The position numbers were made by a program, and so were the translations under genes. A stretch of DNA of 64,000 bases from Tidjanibacter sp. (GTDB lineage Bacteria > Bacteroidota > Bacteroidia > Bacteroidales > Rikenellaceae): NCBI GenBank assembly GCA_017936605.1, contig JAGBFH010000002.1:62001-126000 (forward strand), written 5' to 3'. The notes under the pieces are model-generated. The model made no database searches and had not been told where the DNA came from. It saw nothing but the letters and a program-made list of their open reading frames with translations. Shown piece after piece: positions 25,952-34,046 of the stretch (the first letter of the stretch is position 1; every line of letters begins with the position of its first letter).

Positions 25952-27736
25952 CTACTCAACCACAATCTTCTGGTCGTCGTATCTTACCAACGACCACACC
26001 CCATTGACCATATTGCCCTCGTGGGGGATGAAGTTGTAGGGCACTTTGAGCATAGGGGTCGAAATAGCGTTCACAGACTCGGCCAAATCGCCGCCGGCAA
26101 ACATACCCAGCGAGAAGAGCTTTACTGCATCATAGGCCCTGCACGCAAAGGTCGAGGGCATACGACCAAAGGCCTGCAAGTAGCGACCATCAAACATAGC
26201 AACCCTATTGGTGCTCCTATCTGCGTGATAGTTGGCCATATAGGCCAAGTGGAGGTCGAAATACATAGCACGGTCGATATACCTAAAGCGGACCCAGGAG
26301 GGGGTGCCAACAACGCTCACAGGGTAGTTGCCCCTAAGGCCACGGCTTGCAAAGACACCACACATAAGCGTCATCACTCTATCGACCTCCATCTCGTCGT
26401 TACTCAGGATGAAGACCACATTACCGCTCTTGGCGAGTGCATTCTTGAGTTCACCACCCTCGGTAACCTCATACTGGTCGTTATAGACCAACTTCTTATA
26501 GTCCCTACCAGCCACCTGTGCCTCAATCTCGGCAGCAAGTTTAGCATCTGTCTTGGCGGTGTAGATGAGCACCACATTACTATCCTCCCTAATGAGCGAG
26601 TCGAGTTTGTCGTAGTGGTTCTCGTTCAGAGGGGCCATACGGAAGAAGCCACGGCCATAGCTGCCCTCGGTGGTAGTCTCCAGGGGCGACACCACAGGGA
26701 TACTATTCTCCTTGGCATACTCCATAACAGCTGCCGAGTTGCGCTCATAGACGGGACCGATGAAAAGGTCCGTTTTGTCAATCATCGGGTCGTACATCAT
26801 AATCGAGTCCACATAGGAGGCCGAATTGTGGGTGTCGTAGACCTGAAGATTTACCGAGCGGCCCTGCGCCTTCATATCCTCCACGGCCAAGAGTGCGCCC
26901 TGATAGAACTCCACGAAATTACCCCTAATCCTACCGAGCGAGTCGGTCATAGGCAGCATCATCGTAATCGTGAGGCTATTCTTGTGGAAGGTGCGATAGC
27001 GAACGCTATCCTGATAGTAGAGTTCATCCTCCTCCGTGAACCTCACATTCTCCTCGCCACAGCCATCGCCACGGCGGCTCTTGAGCACCATACCTGCATA
27101 GAGCTCGTCAAACTCGCCATTGTCCCTCTTGAAGGTCTCCAGGTCAATCATACGCCTCATTGCAATCGAATAGAGCGAGTCGCTGGGCTCCACAACGAAG
27201 TAGTTATACTTGAGCGAGAGCTGCTGGAGAATGGTAGCATAGCGGCGGCCCTCCAACATCAACTCCTCCATAGTGGTGCCATCAATGGCACTCTTGCGAA
27301 TCAGAATCGTGCGGCGGTTACCGATGTTGGTAATATCCAGCGCGGGGTTGTCCTCAATGAGCGTGTCGAGCGAGATGCCATAGTTCACAGCAACCTCATA
27401 GAGCGACTCGCCCTCCGAGGGACGATAGCGCTCAAATCGCTCGTCACCCCTTGTGGGCAGCAGGTCGCGCACCCTCTTATAGCACGGAACTCTCAGTATG
27501 TCACCCTCATAAAGGATAACAAGGCTATCCGTATTGAGCTTATTGAGGGTCACCAACCTTGCCTCCGACACCGAGTAGATATCCGAGATGTCCGACAGGT
27601 TTTCATCTGCGCCAACAGTGTGGACATAGTAGTTTCTCGAGTCGATGGACATTACCACCTTGGAGCGCTCGCCCTGTGCCATCACAAAAGCAACACTCGA
27701 GAGGATTGTCATCAGTAGTAGAGCAGTTCTTTTCAT
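25952..27736 (-). CDS. Exported LysM protein fused to a type-1 periplasmic binding fold
   Basis: About 594 residues from the ATG giving 'MKRTALLLMTILSSVAFVMAQ', a signal peptide; an ATG four codons upstream is possible. Three LysM-like units follow: near residue 35 ('YYVHTVGADENLSDISDIY'), near 105 ('YRPSEGESLYEVAVNYG') and near 185 ('YFVVEPSDSLYSIAMRRM'). From about residue 255 the protein resembles the type-1 periplasmic binding fold ('MTMMLPMTDSLGRI', 'FYQGALLAVEDMK', 'LFIGPVYERNSAAVMEYAK', 'IPVVSPLETT'), as in LpoA. That suggests peptidoglycan tethering plus a ligand-binding or synthase-activating domain; no transporter genes are nearby. The exonuclease gene ends 18 bases upstream. Confidence 0.75.
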   Translation of the reverse strand: MKRTALLLMTILSSVAFVMAQGERSKVVMSIDSRNYYVHTVGADENLSDISDIYSVSEARLVTLNKLNTDSLVILYEGDILRVPCYKRVRDLLPTRGDERFERYRPSEGESLYEVAVNYGISLDTLIEDNPALDITNIGNRRTILIRKSAIDGTTMEELMLEGRRYATILQQLSLKYNYFVVEPSDSLYSIAMRRMIDLETFKRDNGEFDELYAGMVLKSRRGDGCGEENVRFTEEDELYYQDSVRYRTFHKNSLTITMMLPMTDSLGRIRGNFVEFYQGALLAVEDMKAQGRSVNLQVYDTHNSASYVDSIMMYDPMIDKTDLFIGPVYERNSAAVMEYAKENSIPVVSPLETTTEGSYGRGFFRMAPLNENHYDKLDSLIREDSNVVLIYTAKTDAKLAAEIEAQVAGRDYKKLVYNDQYEVTEGGELKNALAKSGNVVFILSNDEMEVDRVMTLMCGVFASRGLRGNYPVSVVGTPSWVRFRYIDRAMYFDLHLAYMANYHADRSTNRVAMFDGRYLQAFGRMPSTFACRAYDAVKLFSLGMFAGGDLAESVNAISTPMLKVPYNFIPHEGNMVNGVWSLVRYDDQKIVVE

Positions 27737-27754
27737 CGGTTCTGCCAAAAAAAT

Positions 27755-28537
27755 TTATTTAATTCGGGTTTTAATCTGCGTAATCACCTGCTTCGTATAG
27801 AGCGGGAAATCGCCATTCATCATCCAGTCGTAGTAGGAGGGCTCCCTGCGGAATACCTCCTCCACGCTCTGACCTTTATACTTGCCAAAGCCAAACACCT
27901 CTCTATCCTTGTCGTCGTAGAGAATCCTACCGGCATAGTCGGCCGTGCGATTCTGCTGGCTATACTCGGCCAGAGCGGCGATGTCGTTGGGCAGGTCGTC
28001 GTAGCGGTCGAGCTGTGCCTTGAGAATCTCGTAGGTAGCCAGCGTGTCGGCCTCGGCCGAGTGGGCACCCTCGAGGTCCTTGTCGCAATAGAACTTATAG
28101 GCCGCCGAGAGTGTGCGCTGCTCCTTCTTGTGGAAGATGGTCTGTACATCCACAAACTTGCGCTTCTTCAGGTCGATGCTCACACCAGCCCTCAGGAACT
28201 CCTCAGCCAGCATCGGAACATCAAACCTATTGGAGTTAAAACCACCAATATCACACCCCTTGATGAGCTCGGCCAGCGACTTGGCAATCTGGCGGAAGGT
28301 GGGCATCTCGGCCACATCCTCGTCGGTTATGTGGTGGACAGCCGTCGCCTCCTCGGGGATGTGCATCACCTGACCATTGTCATCCAGAGGTTTAATCCTG
28401 CGAGTCTTAACCACGGGCTCGTCGCTACCGGGCATCACCTTCACGAGCGAAATCTCAATGATGCGGTCCTTGACAATATCCACACCCGTAGTCTCGAGGT
28501 CGAAGAATACGATGGGGTTCTTAAGATTCAACTGCAT
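27755..28537 (-). CDS. DnaQ-like 3'-5' exonuclease with a DUF3820-like tail
   Basis: 260 residues. DEDDh exonuclease motifs: ExoI 'FFDLETTGVD' (Asp13, Glu15), ExoII in 'GFNSNRFDVPMLAEEFL' and ExoIII in 'AHSAEADTLATYEIL'. The last ~60 residues ('EVFGFGKYKGQSVEEVFRRE', then 'YYDWMMNGDF') look like a DUF3820-type module appended to the nuclease. It may be a proofreading subunit or a repair/RNA-processing nuclease; polymerase III epsilon is possible but not shown. It lies 32 bases downstream of dnaN on the same strand, so co-expression with the clamp is likely. Confidence 0.88.
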   Translation of the reverse strand: MQLNLKNPIVFFDLETTGVDIVKDRIIEISLVKVMPGSDEPVVKTRRIKPLDDNGQVMHIPEEATAVHHITDEDVAEMPTFRQIAKSLAELIKGCDIGGFNSNRFDVPMLAEEFLRAGVSIDLKKRKFVDVQTIFHKKEQRTLSAAYKFYCDKDLEGAHSAEADTLATYEILKAQLDRYDDLPNDIAALAEYSQQNRTADYAGRILYDDKDREVFGFGKYKGQSVEEVFRREPSYYDWMMNGDFPLYTKQVITQIKTRIK

Positions 28538-28569
28538 AGTTGCAACTTCTCTTCGTTATGCTCGCCACA

Positions 28570-29694
28570 CTACGAGTTAATCATCATAGGCATCAGGAGC
28601 ATCAGAGTATTGGCGCTCTGGGGCTCATCGTAGAGGGGTTTGAACACGCCTGCACGGGTCGAATCGGCAAGCTCAATAACCACACTGGGGGTCTCGATGT
28701 TAGAGAGAATCTCCACAAGGAAGGTAGATTTGAAGCCGATGACGATGGGGGCACCCTCGTAGGCACACGCTACCCTCTCACGAGCCGAGTAGGAGAAATC
28801 GAGGTCCTTGGTGGCAAGGTTGATAGCGTTGGCGCCGATGTTGAACTCCACGAGGTTGGTCGACTGGTTGGAGCAGACTGCCACACGCTTGATGGCGTTG
28901 AGAATCTCCACCCTATCCACAATCACCTTATTGGGGTTGGCTGCGGGAATCACAGCGTTGTAGTTGGGATAGGTACCCTCAATCAGACGGCAAACCAGAG
29001 TGCTATTCTTCAGGTGGAACACCACATTCTTCTTATCGAAGGCAACCTTCACTGCGTCCTCCTCTTTCAGAAGGATACCGCGCAGCAGGTTGGCGGGTTT
29101 CTTGGGCAGGATGAAGGATGCGTCGGCCGAAATCTCCGCCTCGGCAGTGTGCTTCACGAGTTTGTGGGCATCGGTAGCCACGAAGGTCACAAGACCCGAT
29201 GCGAGGTTCACATAGACACCATTCATCACGGGGCGCAGGTCATCGTCGGCAGTTGCGAAGATGGTCTTGTTGATACCGCCAATCATCATATCCACATCCA
29301 TCTCTACCTCGCTCTTATCCTCTGCCAACTCGGGGAGTGCAGGGTAACCGAGGCCCGAAGTGCCGGGGATGGAGAGCGAACCACTCTTCCAGCTTACGGT
29401 AATCTCCCAAGTGTCCTCGTTGGCCTCGATGGTAAGGGGCTGCTCGGAGAACTCCTTGAGCGAGTCGAGCATCAGTTTCACGGGGGCTGCAATCACACCC
29501 TCGCGCTCGACGCTCTCCACCTCCACGCTACCCACGAGAGTGGTTTCGAGGTCCGAAGCGGTAACCTTGAGGGTTTTGCCCTTCAGGTCAAAGAGGAAAT
29601 AGTCGAGGATGGGCAGAGTGTTCTTGCTGCTTACCACCTTACCTGTTGTCGAGAGAAGCGACAGCAGAGCCGAAGAGGAAATTGTAAATTTCAT
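28570..29694 (-). CDS. dnaN: DNA polymerase III sliding clamp (beta subunit)
   Basis: 374 residues from the ATG giving 'MKFTISSSALLSLLSTTGKV'; the longer frame from 29736 starts inside the promoter region. Three clamp domains follow in order, with 'NTLPILDYFLFDLKGKTLKV' in domain 1, 'GVYVNLASGLVTFVATDAHKL' at the end of domain 2 and a C-terminal 'PLYDEPQSANTLMLLMPMM' that matches the conserved end of DnaN. The encoded ring tethers replicative polymerase to DNA. No dnaA or recF is adjacent, so there is no origin signature here. Minus-strand -7 candidates lie at 29774-29781 and 29787-29794. Confidence 0.95.
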   Translation of the reverse strand: MKFTISSSALLSLLSTTGKVVSSKNTLPILDYFLFDLKGKTLKVTASDLETTLVGSVEVESVEREGVIAAPVKLMLDSLKEFSEQPLTIEANEDTWEITVSWKSGSLSIPGTSGLGYPALPELAEDKSEVEMDVDMMIGGINKTIFATADDDLRPVMNGVYVNLASGLVTFVATDAHKLVKHTAEAEISADASFILPKKPANLLRGILLKEEDAVKVAFDKKNVVFHLKNSTLVCRLIEGTYPNYNAVIPAANPNKVIVDRVEILNAIKRVAVCSNQSTNLVEFNIGANAINLATKDLDFSYSARERVACAYEGAPIVIGFKSTFLVEILSNIETPSVVIELADSTRAGVFKPLYDEPQSANTLMLLMPMMINS

Positions 29695-30150
29695 AGTCTT
29701 GATTTTTATAGTTTTACATTCGTTATTTGTCCACACAATCGCTCGCGCATTACACGCGCGCGTACACTAAGTGCAAATTTAACCTTCAAATGTAGAAAAA
29801 AATATTGAGTAAAACAATTTTTCACGGGAAATTATGCAAAAGTTGAGAGTTGGCAAATGCTCTGGCAGCGTGGCCATAGGTGGAAGAGGTGGGAGAAATG
29901 GGAGTTCCCTTAAAGTCCTTAAGGTCCTTAAGGTCTTTAAGGACCTATGGGACCTATGGGGCCTATAAGACTTATAAGACTTATGGGACCTATAAGCCCT
30001 GTTTGCCCTTTTTGCCCTTAAAGACTTAGGTCGGTAGACGGTCGACGGTCATCGGTCGACATAAAAAACGCATAGCTCTGAGGGAATTTTTTGGTGGCAA
30101 CGGCCACAGCGAGTGAAGAGGAACACAACCGACCGCCTACCCTTGAAAAT
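29695..30150. repeat. Long intergenic region: low-complexity tracts and extra copies of the downstream element
   Basis: No gene seen. From the dnaN side it holds the dnaN promoter area (to about 29800), an AAGGTCCTT/CTTATAAG palindromic tract (29910-30030), a GTCGAC tract (30031-30060), an extra copy of the outer arm of the neighbouring quasi-palindrome (30066-30092) and a module with GGCAACGGC and CGAGTG (30093-30142) that recurs at 40138-40187. Confidence 0.75.
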
Positions 30151-30273
30151 AAAAACGCATATCTCTGAGGGAATTTTTTGCCAAATGAGAAAGCGGCACC
30201 GGAGTTTGCTTGACGCAAATGAGGATGCCGCTTTTGAAGTTTGGTGAAAAATTCACCAGAGAGATGCGTTTTT
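30151..30273 (-). repeat. Gene-end quasi-palindromic element, copy 1
   Basis: Two imperfectly complementary arms of about 48 bases (30151-30198 and 30226-30273) enclose the core. In the minus-strand sense the inner stem is ATTTGC/GCAAAC, the outer stem GCGGCA/TGCCGC, and the asymmetric loop between them TCCTC opposite CTCCGG. The gene-side arm begins at the TAA stop of the M20 peptidase gene. Its closest relative is the copy at 40200-40318. Confidence 0.85.
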
Positions 30274-31633
30274 ACTCCGCGAAGTGCTTGTAGAAACGAA
30301 TAATAGTATCAATACCCTTGTAGAATTGGTCGAGGCCGTAACTCTCGTTGGGCGAATGGATTGCATCCTTGCCCAAACCAAAGCCGATGAGGATGGACTT
30401 CATGCCGAGAATCCTCTCGAAGCCGCTCACAATGGGGATACTGCCGCCCGAGTAGAAGGGCAAAGGACGCTTGCCGAAGGTGTCGACAATGGCGGCCTCG
30501 GCAGCCTTGTAGGCCTTCAGGTCGGTGGGCGAAACATAGGGCTGACCGCCGTGGAGCGACTTCACATCCACCTTCACACATTTGGGCGCAATGGCGCGGA
30601 AGTAGTCCTCGAAGAGCTGGGCAATCTTCTCCCAGTTCTGGTCGGGCACAAGACGCATAGAGATTTTGGCATAGGCCTTCGAGGGGATGATGGTCTTGGT
30701 ACCCTCGAGGGTGTAACCGCCCCAGATGCCGTTCACATCGAGCGAAGGACGCACGCCGGTGCGCTCAATGGTTGTGTAACCCTCCTCGCCTGCAAGCTCC
30801 TCTACACCAACACCTTTCATATACTCCTCCTTATCATAGGGGGCCTTGTTGAAGTTGGTGCGCTCCTCCTCGGTGAGGATGCGTACATCGTCGTAGAAGC
30901 CGGGGATGGTCACGCGGCCATTCTCATCCACGAGTTTGGTAATGAGGTTGGCGAGCACATTTGCTGGGTTGGCAACAGCGCCACCATAGAGGCCCGAGTG
31001 AAGGTCGTGGTCGGGACCCGTAACCTCTACCTGCATATAGCACAATCCGCGCAGACCGCAAGTAATCGAGGGGGTATCCATCGAAATCATACTCGTGTCG
31101 GAGATGAGGATAACATCGCCCTTGACGAGCTCCTTATTCTCCTCGCACCAAGCGTAGAGGCTGGGCGAACCAATCTCTTCCTCGCCCTCGAGCATAAACT
31201 TCACATTGCAAGGCAGTTCACCTGTAGCAACCATAGCCTCAAAAGCCTTGGCGTGCATAAAGAGCTGACCCTTGTCGTCATCGGCACCACGGCACCAGAT
31301 GCGGCCATCCTTGATGACGGGCTCAAAGGGGTTTGTGCGCCACTCATCCTTGGGGTCTTCGGGCATCACATCGTAGTGGCCATAGACCACAACAGTGGGT
31401 TTTGCGGGGTCGATAATTTTCTCGGCGTAGACCACAGGGTTGCCTGCGGTGGGCATCACCTCGGCGCGGTCGGCACCCGCCTTAAGTAGCGACTCGCGCA
31501 GCCACTCGGCCGTGCGGACCATATCGGGACGGTGGTCACTCTGTGCACTGATTGAGGGGATTCGGAGCAGTTCGAAGAGCTCCTCGAGGAAGCGCTCACG
31601 GTTCTGCTGAACAAATTGATTACTCTTTTCCAT
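30272..31633 (-). CDS. M20-family dipeptidase/zinc peptidase
   Basis: 453 residues from the ATG giving 'MEKSNQFVQQNRERF'. Metal and catalytic residues are visible in order: His in 'VVVYGHYDVMP', bridging Asp in 'WCRGADDDKGQ', Glu-Glu in 'FMLEGEEEIGSPSLYAWC', Asp in 'VILISDTSMIS', and a late His in 'AIHSPNESYG'. A dimerisation domain is inserted in the middle. This is the M20A/PepV-CNDP-like cytosolic dipeptidase group; no signal peptide. Its stop codon lies inside the arm of a quasi-palindromic element. Confidence 0.93.
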   Translation of the reverse strand: MEKSNQFVQQNRERFLEELFELLRIPSISAQSDHRPDMVRTAEWLRESLLKAGADRAEVMPTAGNPVVYAEKIIDPAKPTVVVYGHYDVMPEDPKDEWRTNPFEPVIKDGRIWCRGADDDKGQLFMHAKAFEAMVATGELPCNVKFMLEGEEEIGSPSLYAWCEENKELVKGDVILISDTSMISMDTPSITCGLRGLCYMQVEVTGPDHDLHSGLYGGAVANPANVLANLITKLVDENGRVTIPGFYDDVRILTEEERTNFNKAPYDKEEYMKGVGVEELAGEEGYTTIERTGVRPSLDVNGIWGGYTLEGTKTIIPSKAYAKISMRLVPDQNWEKIAQLFEDYFRAIAPKCVKVDVKSLHGGQPYVSPTDLKAYKAAEAAIVDTFGKRPLPFYSGGSIPIVSGFERILGMKSILIGFGLGKDAIHSPNESYGLDQFYKGIDTIIRFYKHFAE

Positions 31634-31679
31634 ACTTTTGAGGTTCATTTATACAAAATTTTCACTATTTTTGTAATCC

Positions 31680-31703
31680 GACTACCGGCAAGGCGCCGTA
31701 GTC
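31680..31703. other. Short inverted repeat in the divergent M20/phosphorylase gap
   Basis: GACTAC-C-GGC pairs with GCCGTAGTC around a 5-base loop, one bulged base. It sits just downstream of a minus-strand -7 candidate (TAAATTTG, 31711-31718), so it would be at the 5' end of the M20 mRNA or act as a DNA operator. Confidence 0.5.
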
Positions 31704-31758
31704 AGAGAGACAAATTTACAAATTTTAGGCAATATAAAAAACAAAAAAGAATAAAATT

Positions 31759-32634
31759 ATGAGAACAATTCCAACTTCCGAGCTTATCATCAACTCCGAT
31801 GGCTCCATTTTCCACCTCCACATCAAACCCGAGCACCTGGCCGACACGGTGATTCTCGTGGGCGACCCTGGCAGGGTTGAGATGGTGGCGAGCTACTTCG
31901 ATGAGAAAGAGTGCAACATTGTCAGCCGCGAGTTCCGCACAATCACCGGCACCTACAAGGGCAAACGAATGACCGTCATTTCGACCGGCATCGGTACCGA
32001 CAATATCGACATCGTGGTGAGCGAGCTTGACGCTCTGGCCAACATCGACTTCGAAACTCGCACCGAGAAGGCAGAGAAACGAGTTCTCACCCTGCTGCGC
32101 CTCGGCACCTCGGGTGCCATTCAGCCCGACATTCCTCTGGGCTCGTTTGTCTTTGCCCGCTCGTCGGTGGGCTTCGATGGTCTGCTGAACTACTACGCAG
32201 GTCGTGACAGCGTTTGTGACCTCGATATCGAGAAAGCCTTTGTGGAGCACACCGGCTGGAATCCTCAGCTCCCCGCCCCCTACTTCATCGACGCCGATGA
32301 GGCCCTGTTTGAGCACTTCAAGGATTCGGTTGTGGAGGGTATCACCGTTGCAGCCCCTGGTTTCTATGGTCCTCAGGGCAGGTGGTTGCGTATGGCTCCC
32401 GCCGACAAGGAGCTCAACAGCAAGATTGAGAGCTTCGAGTACAAGGGTCGCCGCATCACCAACTTCGAGATGGAGAGTAGCGCACTGGCAGGCCTCGGCC
32501 GCCTTATGGGCCACCGCGCAGGTACCATCTGCACCATCATTGCACAGAGGGCTGTGAAGGATATGAACACCGACTACAAGCCCTTCGTAAGGCAGATGAT
32601 TGAGATGGCTCTGGACAAACTCGCCGCTCTGTAA
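31759..32634 (+). CDS. Nucleoside phosphorylase, uridine phosphorylase-like
   Basis: A 291-residue PNP/UDP-family phosphorylase. Phosphate-binding block 'VILVGDPGRVEMVASYF', the second block 'LRLGTSGAIQPDIPLGSFVFA' and the ribose-binding 'ITNFEMESSALAGLGRLMG' are intact. These enzymes split nucleosides to base and ribose-1-phosphate in the salvage pathway. Within the family the sequence is closest in style to uridine phosphorylase, but base preference cannot be settled by eye. Single gene, followed by its own hairpin. Confidence 0.9.
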   Translation: MRTIPTSELIINSDGSIFHLHIKPEHLADTVILVGDPGRVEMVASYFDEKECNIVSREFRTITGTYKGKRMTVISTGIGTDNIDIVVSELDALANIDFETRTEKAEKRVLTLLRLGTSGAIQPDIPLGSFVFARSSVGFDGLLNYYAGRDSVCDLDIEKAFVEHTGWNPQLPAPYFIDADEALFEHFKDSVVEGITVAAPGFYGPQGRWLRMAPADKELNSKIESFEYKGRRITNFEMESSALAGLGRLMGHRAGTICTIIAQRAVKDMNTDYKPFVRQMIEMALDKLAAL

Positions 32635-32644
32635 AGACAAAGAC

Positions 32645-32701
32645 TATGCCCCACTCAATTTTTTCGCTCCTCGTAACGAGTTGATAATGAGTGGGGCATA
32701 A
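32645..32701 (+). terminator. Terminator-like hairpin after the phosphorylase gene
   Basis: ATGCCCCACTCA pairs with TGAGTGGGGCAT, with a smaller inner stem CTCGT/ACGAG between, followed by an A-rich stretch. The weak T run makes termination less certain than for the other hairpins. Confidence 0.55.
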
Positions 32702-32730
32702 AAAAGTTTGCAAAAAAGTTACTTTTTTTC

Positions 32731-32760
32731 TTGCAGATAGCCAAAAAAGCCGTATATTTG
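32731..32760 (+). promoter_or_regulatory. tRNA-Arg promoter
   Basis: A -33 TTG (32731-32733) and a -7 TATATTTG (32753-32760) are separated by exactly 19 bases; the tRNA begins 12 bases further on. Confidence 0.75.
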
Positions 32761-32772
32761 CACTCGCAATTC

Positions 32773-32846
32773 GGCACCGTAGCTTAATTGAATAGAGCAT
32801 CTGACTACGGATCAGAAGGTTACAGGTTTGAGTCCTGTCGGTGTCA
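32773..32846 (+). tRNA. tRNA-Arg (anticodon ACG)
   Basis: A 74-base cloverleaf: acceptor stem GGCACCG/CGGTGTC with one G-U pair, D arm, anticodon stem TCTGA/TCAGA around loop CTACGGA (anticodon ACG, reading CGN arginine codons), and T arm ACAGG/CCTGT with a TTTGAGT loop. The discriminator base is A and no CCA is encoded. A terminator hairpin follows directly. Confidence 0.96.
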
Positions 32847-32847
32847 C

Positions 32848-32880
32848 AAAAGGGGTTCCAATCGGAACCCCTTTGTTATT
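32848..32880 (+). terminator. Terminator of tRNA-Arg
   Basis: AAGGGGTTCC pairs with GGAACCCCTT around AATC, followed by a T-rich stretch. Confidence 0.8.
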
Positions 32881-32910
32881 TCCACCCATCGGAACATATT
32901 GAGCAAAAGA

Positions 32911-32940
32911 AGAGCGGCACCTACCTAAGGGTGCCGCTCC
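32911..32940 (-). terminator. Terminator of the DUF4369/TlpA cluster
   Basis: AGCGGCACC pairs with GGTGCCGCT; on the minus strand the stem is followed by CTTCTTTT. Confidence 0.65.
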
Positions 32941-32967
32941 ACTTATATTAGTAACCTAAGTTCGGCT

Positions 32968-33996
32968 CTACTGGAGCAGTTCGGCGAGTTTCGCTCCGAG
33001 CTCCTCGCCACGCAGATTGCGGGCAACGATGGTGCCATCGGAGGCGATGAGGAAGTTCGAGGGAATACTCCTAACGGCGTAGAGTTTTGCCGAGGGGTCC
33101 TCCCACATCTTCAGCTCGCTCACATTGGGCCATACAAGACCTTTGCTCTCCATAGTAGCCACCCAGGGCTCGCGGGCCTTATCGAGGCTCACGCCATAGA
33201 TCTCAAAGCCTTTGTCGTGATACTTCGCGTAGTCCTCCAGCAGGAAGGGAACCTCCCTCATACAGGGACCACACCACGAAGCCCAGAAGTCCAGAAGCAC
33301 ATATTTATTCTTCGAGAGAACATCGCTGAGTTTAATCATATTTCCATCTTTGTCGGGCAACTCGAGCTCAATATACTGCTGACCAACATCCACCCTCTTC
33401 ATAGCCTCGGCCAGTTCGCGGAGGGTAACGGCGGTGTGGGATTTCTGAAGAGCCTTGGGCAGAGCCTCCACAGCCTCGAGAATCTCATCGGGATTCATAC
33501 CATAGTAGAGCTCGGTAGCAAGCAGATAGAGGCCAAAGAGGTTATCTTTGTTTGCCTCATAAGCATCAGCCGAGTGCTGGTCGTAGTTCTGCTCGGCAAC
33601 AGCGCGGCTCTCATCGTCGGTGGCGGCAACATAGGCCTCCATAAGGGCTTTCTTCTCGCCACGGTAGGCCTCGAAGTTCTCGTTGGACTTGGTGCCACCT
33701 ACTGTCACTGCACCCCAATCCTCCAGGGAGCCTGCAACGGTCACTGTGCCCTCCTCTACGAAGACCATACGCTGTTTGTCGCCCACAACGAGGTTTGCAA
33801 ACAGAGGAGCATCAACATCCACCTTCAGCTCAAAGGAGCCATCCTCGGTGGTAGCCGAAGCGAAGCACTCGGTGCTCTTATTGGCCATAAGTTTCACCTC
33901 ACCGGTGTAGCCCTCGATGGTGCCCCTGACCACATACTCTTTGCCACAGCCCACAAGCGCGAGGGCCGCAGCAGCAATCATCATAAATCTCTTCAT
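32968..33996 (-). CDS. TlpA-like thioredoxin lipoprotein with N-terminal DUF4369 (third gene of cluster)
   Basis: 342 residues from the ATG giving 'MKRFMMIAAAALALVGC' (lipidated Cys17); a TTG nine bases upstream is ignored. Residues about 20-110 are a DUF4369-type beta domain ('YVVRGTIEGYTGEVKLMANK'), followed by a helical linker and a TlpA/ResA-like thioredoxin domain with redox motif 'LLDFWASWCGPCMREVP' and cis-proline region 'AVRSIPSNFLI'. Such periplasm-facing lipoproteins reduce disulfides or support cytochrome c maturation. It is the last of three tandem paralogues separated by 29-51 bases, so a single transcript is likely. Confidence 0.9.
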   Translation of the reverse strand: MKRFMMIAAAALALVGCGKEYVVRGTIEGYTGEVKLMANKSTECFASATTEDGSFELKVDVDAPLFANLVVGDKQRMVFVEEGTVTVAGSLEDWGAVTVGGTKSNENFEAYRGEKKALMEAYVAATDDESRAVAEQNYDQHSADAYEANKDNLFGLYLLATELYYGMNPDEILEAVEALPKALQKSHTAVTLRELAEAMKRVDVGQQYIELELPDKDGNMIKLSDVLSKNKYVLLDFWASWCGPCMREVPFLLEDYAKYHDKGFEIYGVSLDKAREPWVATMESKGLVWPNVSELKMWEDPSAKLYAVRSIPSNFLIASDGTIVARNLRGEELGAKLAELLQ

Positions 33997-34046
33997 CGTT
34001 ATCAAATAGTTGTTAGGTTTGTAATCTTTCTCTCCTATACTCCACC

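Noticed and set aside
26021..27718. 565-codon frame antisense to the LysM gene
   Set aside because: His/Val/Leu-rich composition typical of an antisense shadow; the sense frame has a signal peptide and LysM units.
28540..29808. 422-codon frame antisense to dnaN
   Set aside because: Shadow of dnaN; no motif, no start context.
29695..30150. Replication origin near dnaN
   Set aside because: No dnaA, no cluster of DnaA boxes; the repeats present are of the low-complexity type found at three other loci.
30284..31489. 401-codon frame antisense to the M20 peptidase
   Set aside because: No motif; sense frame has the full metal-ligand set.
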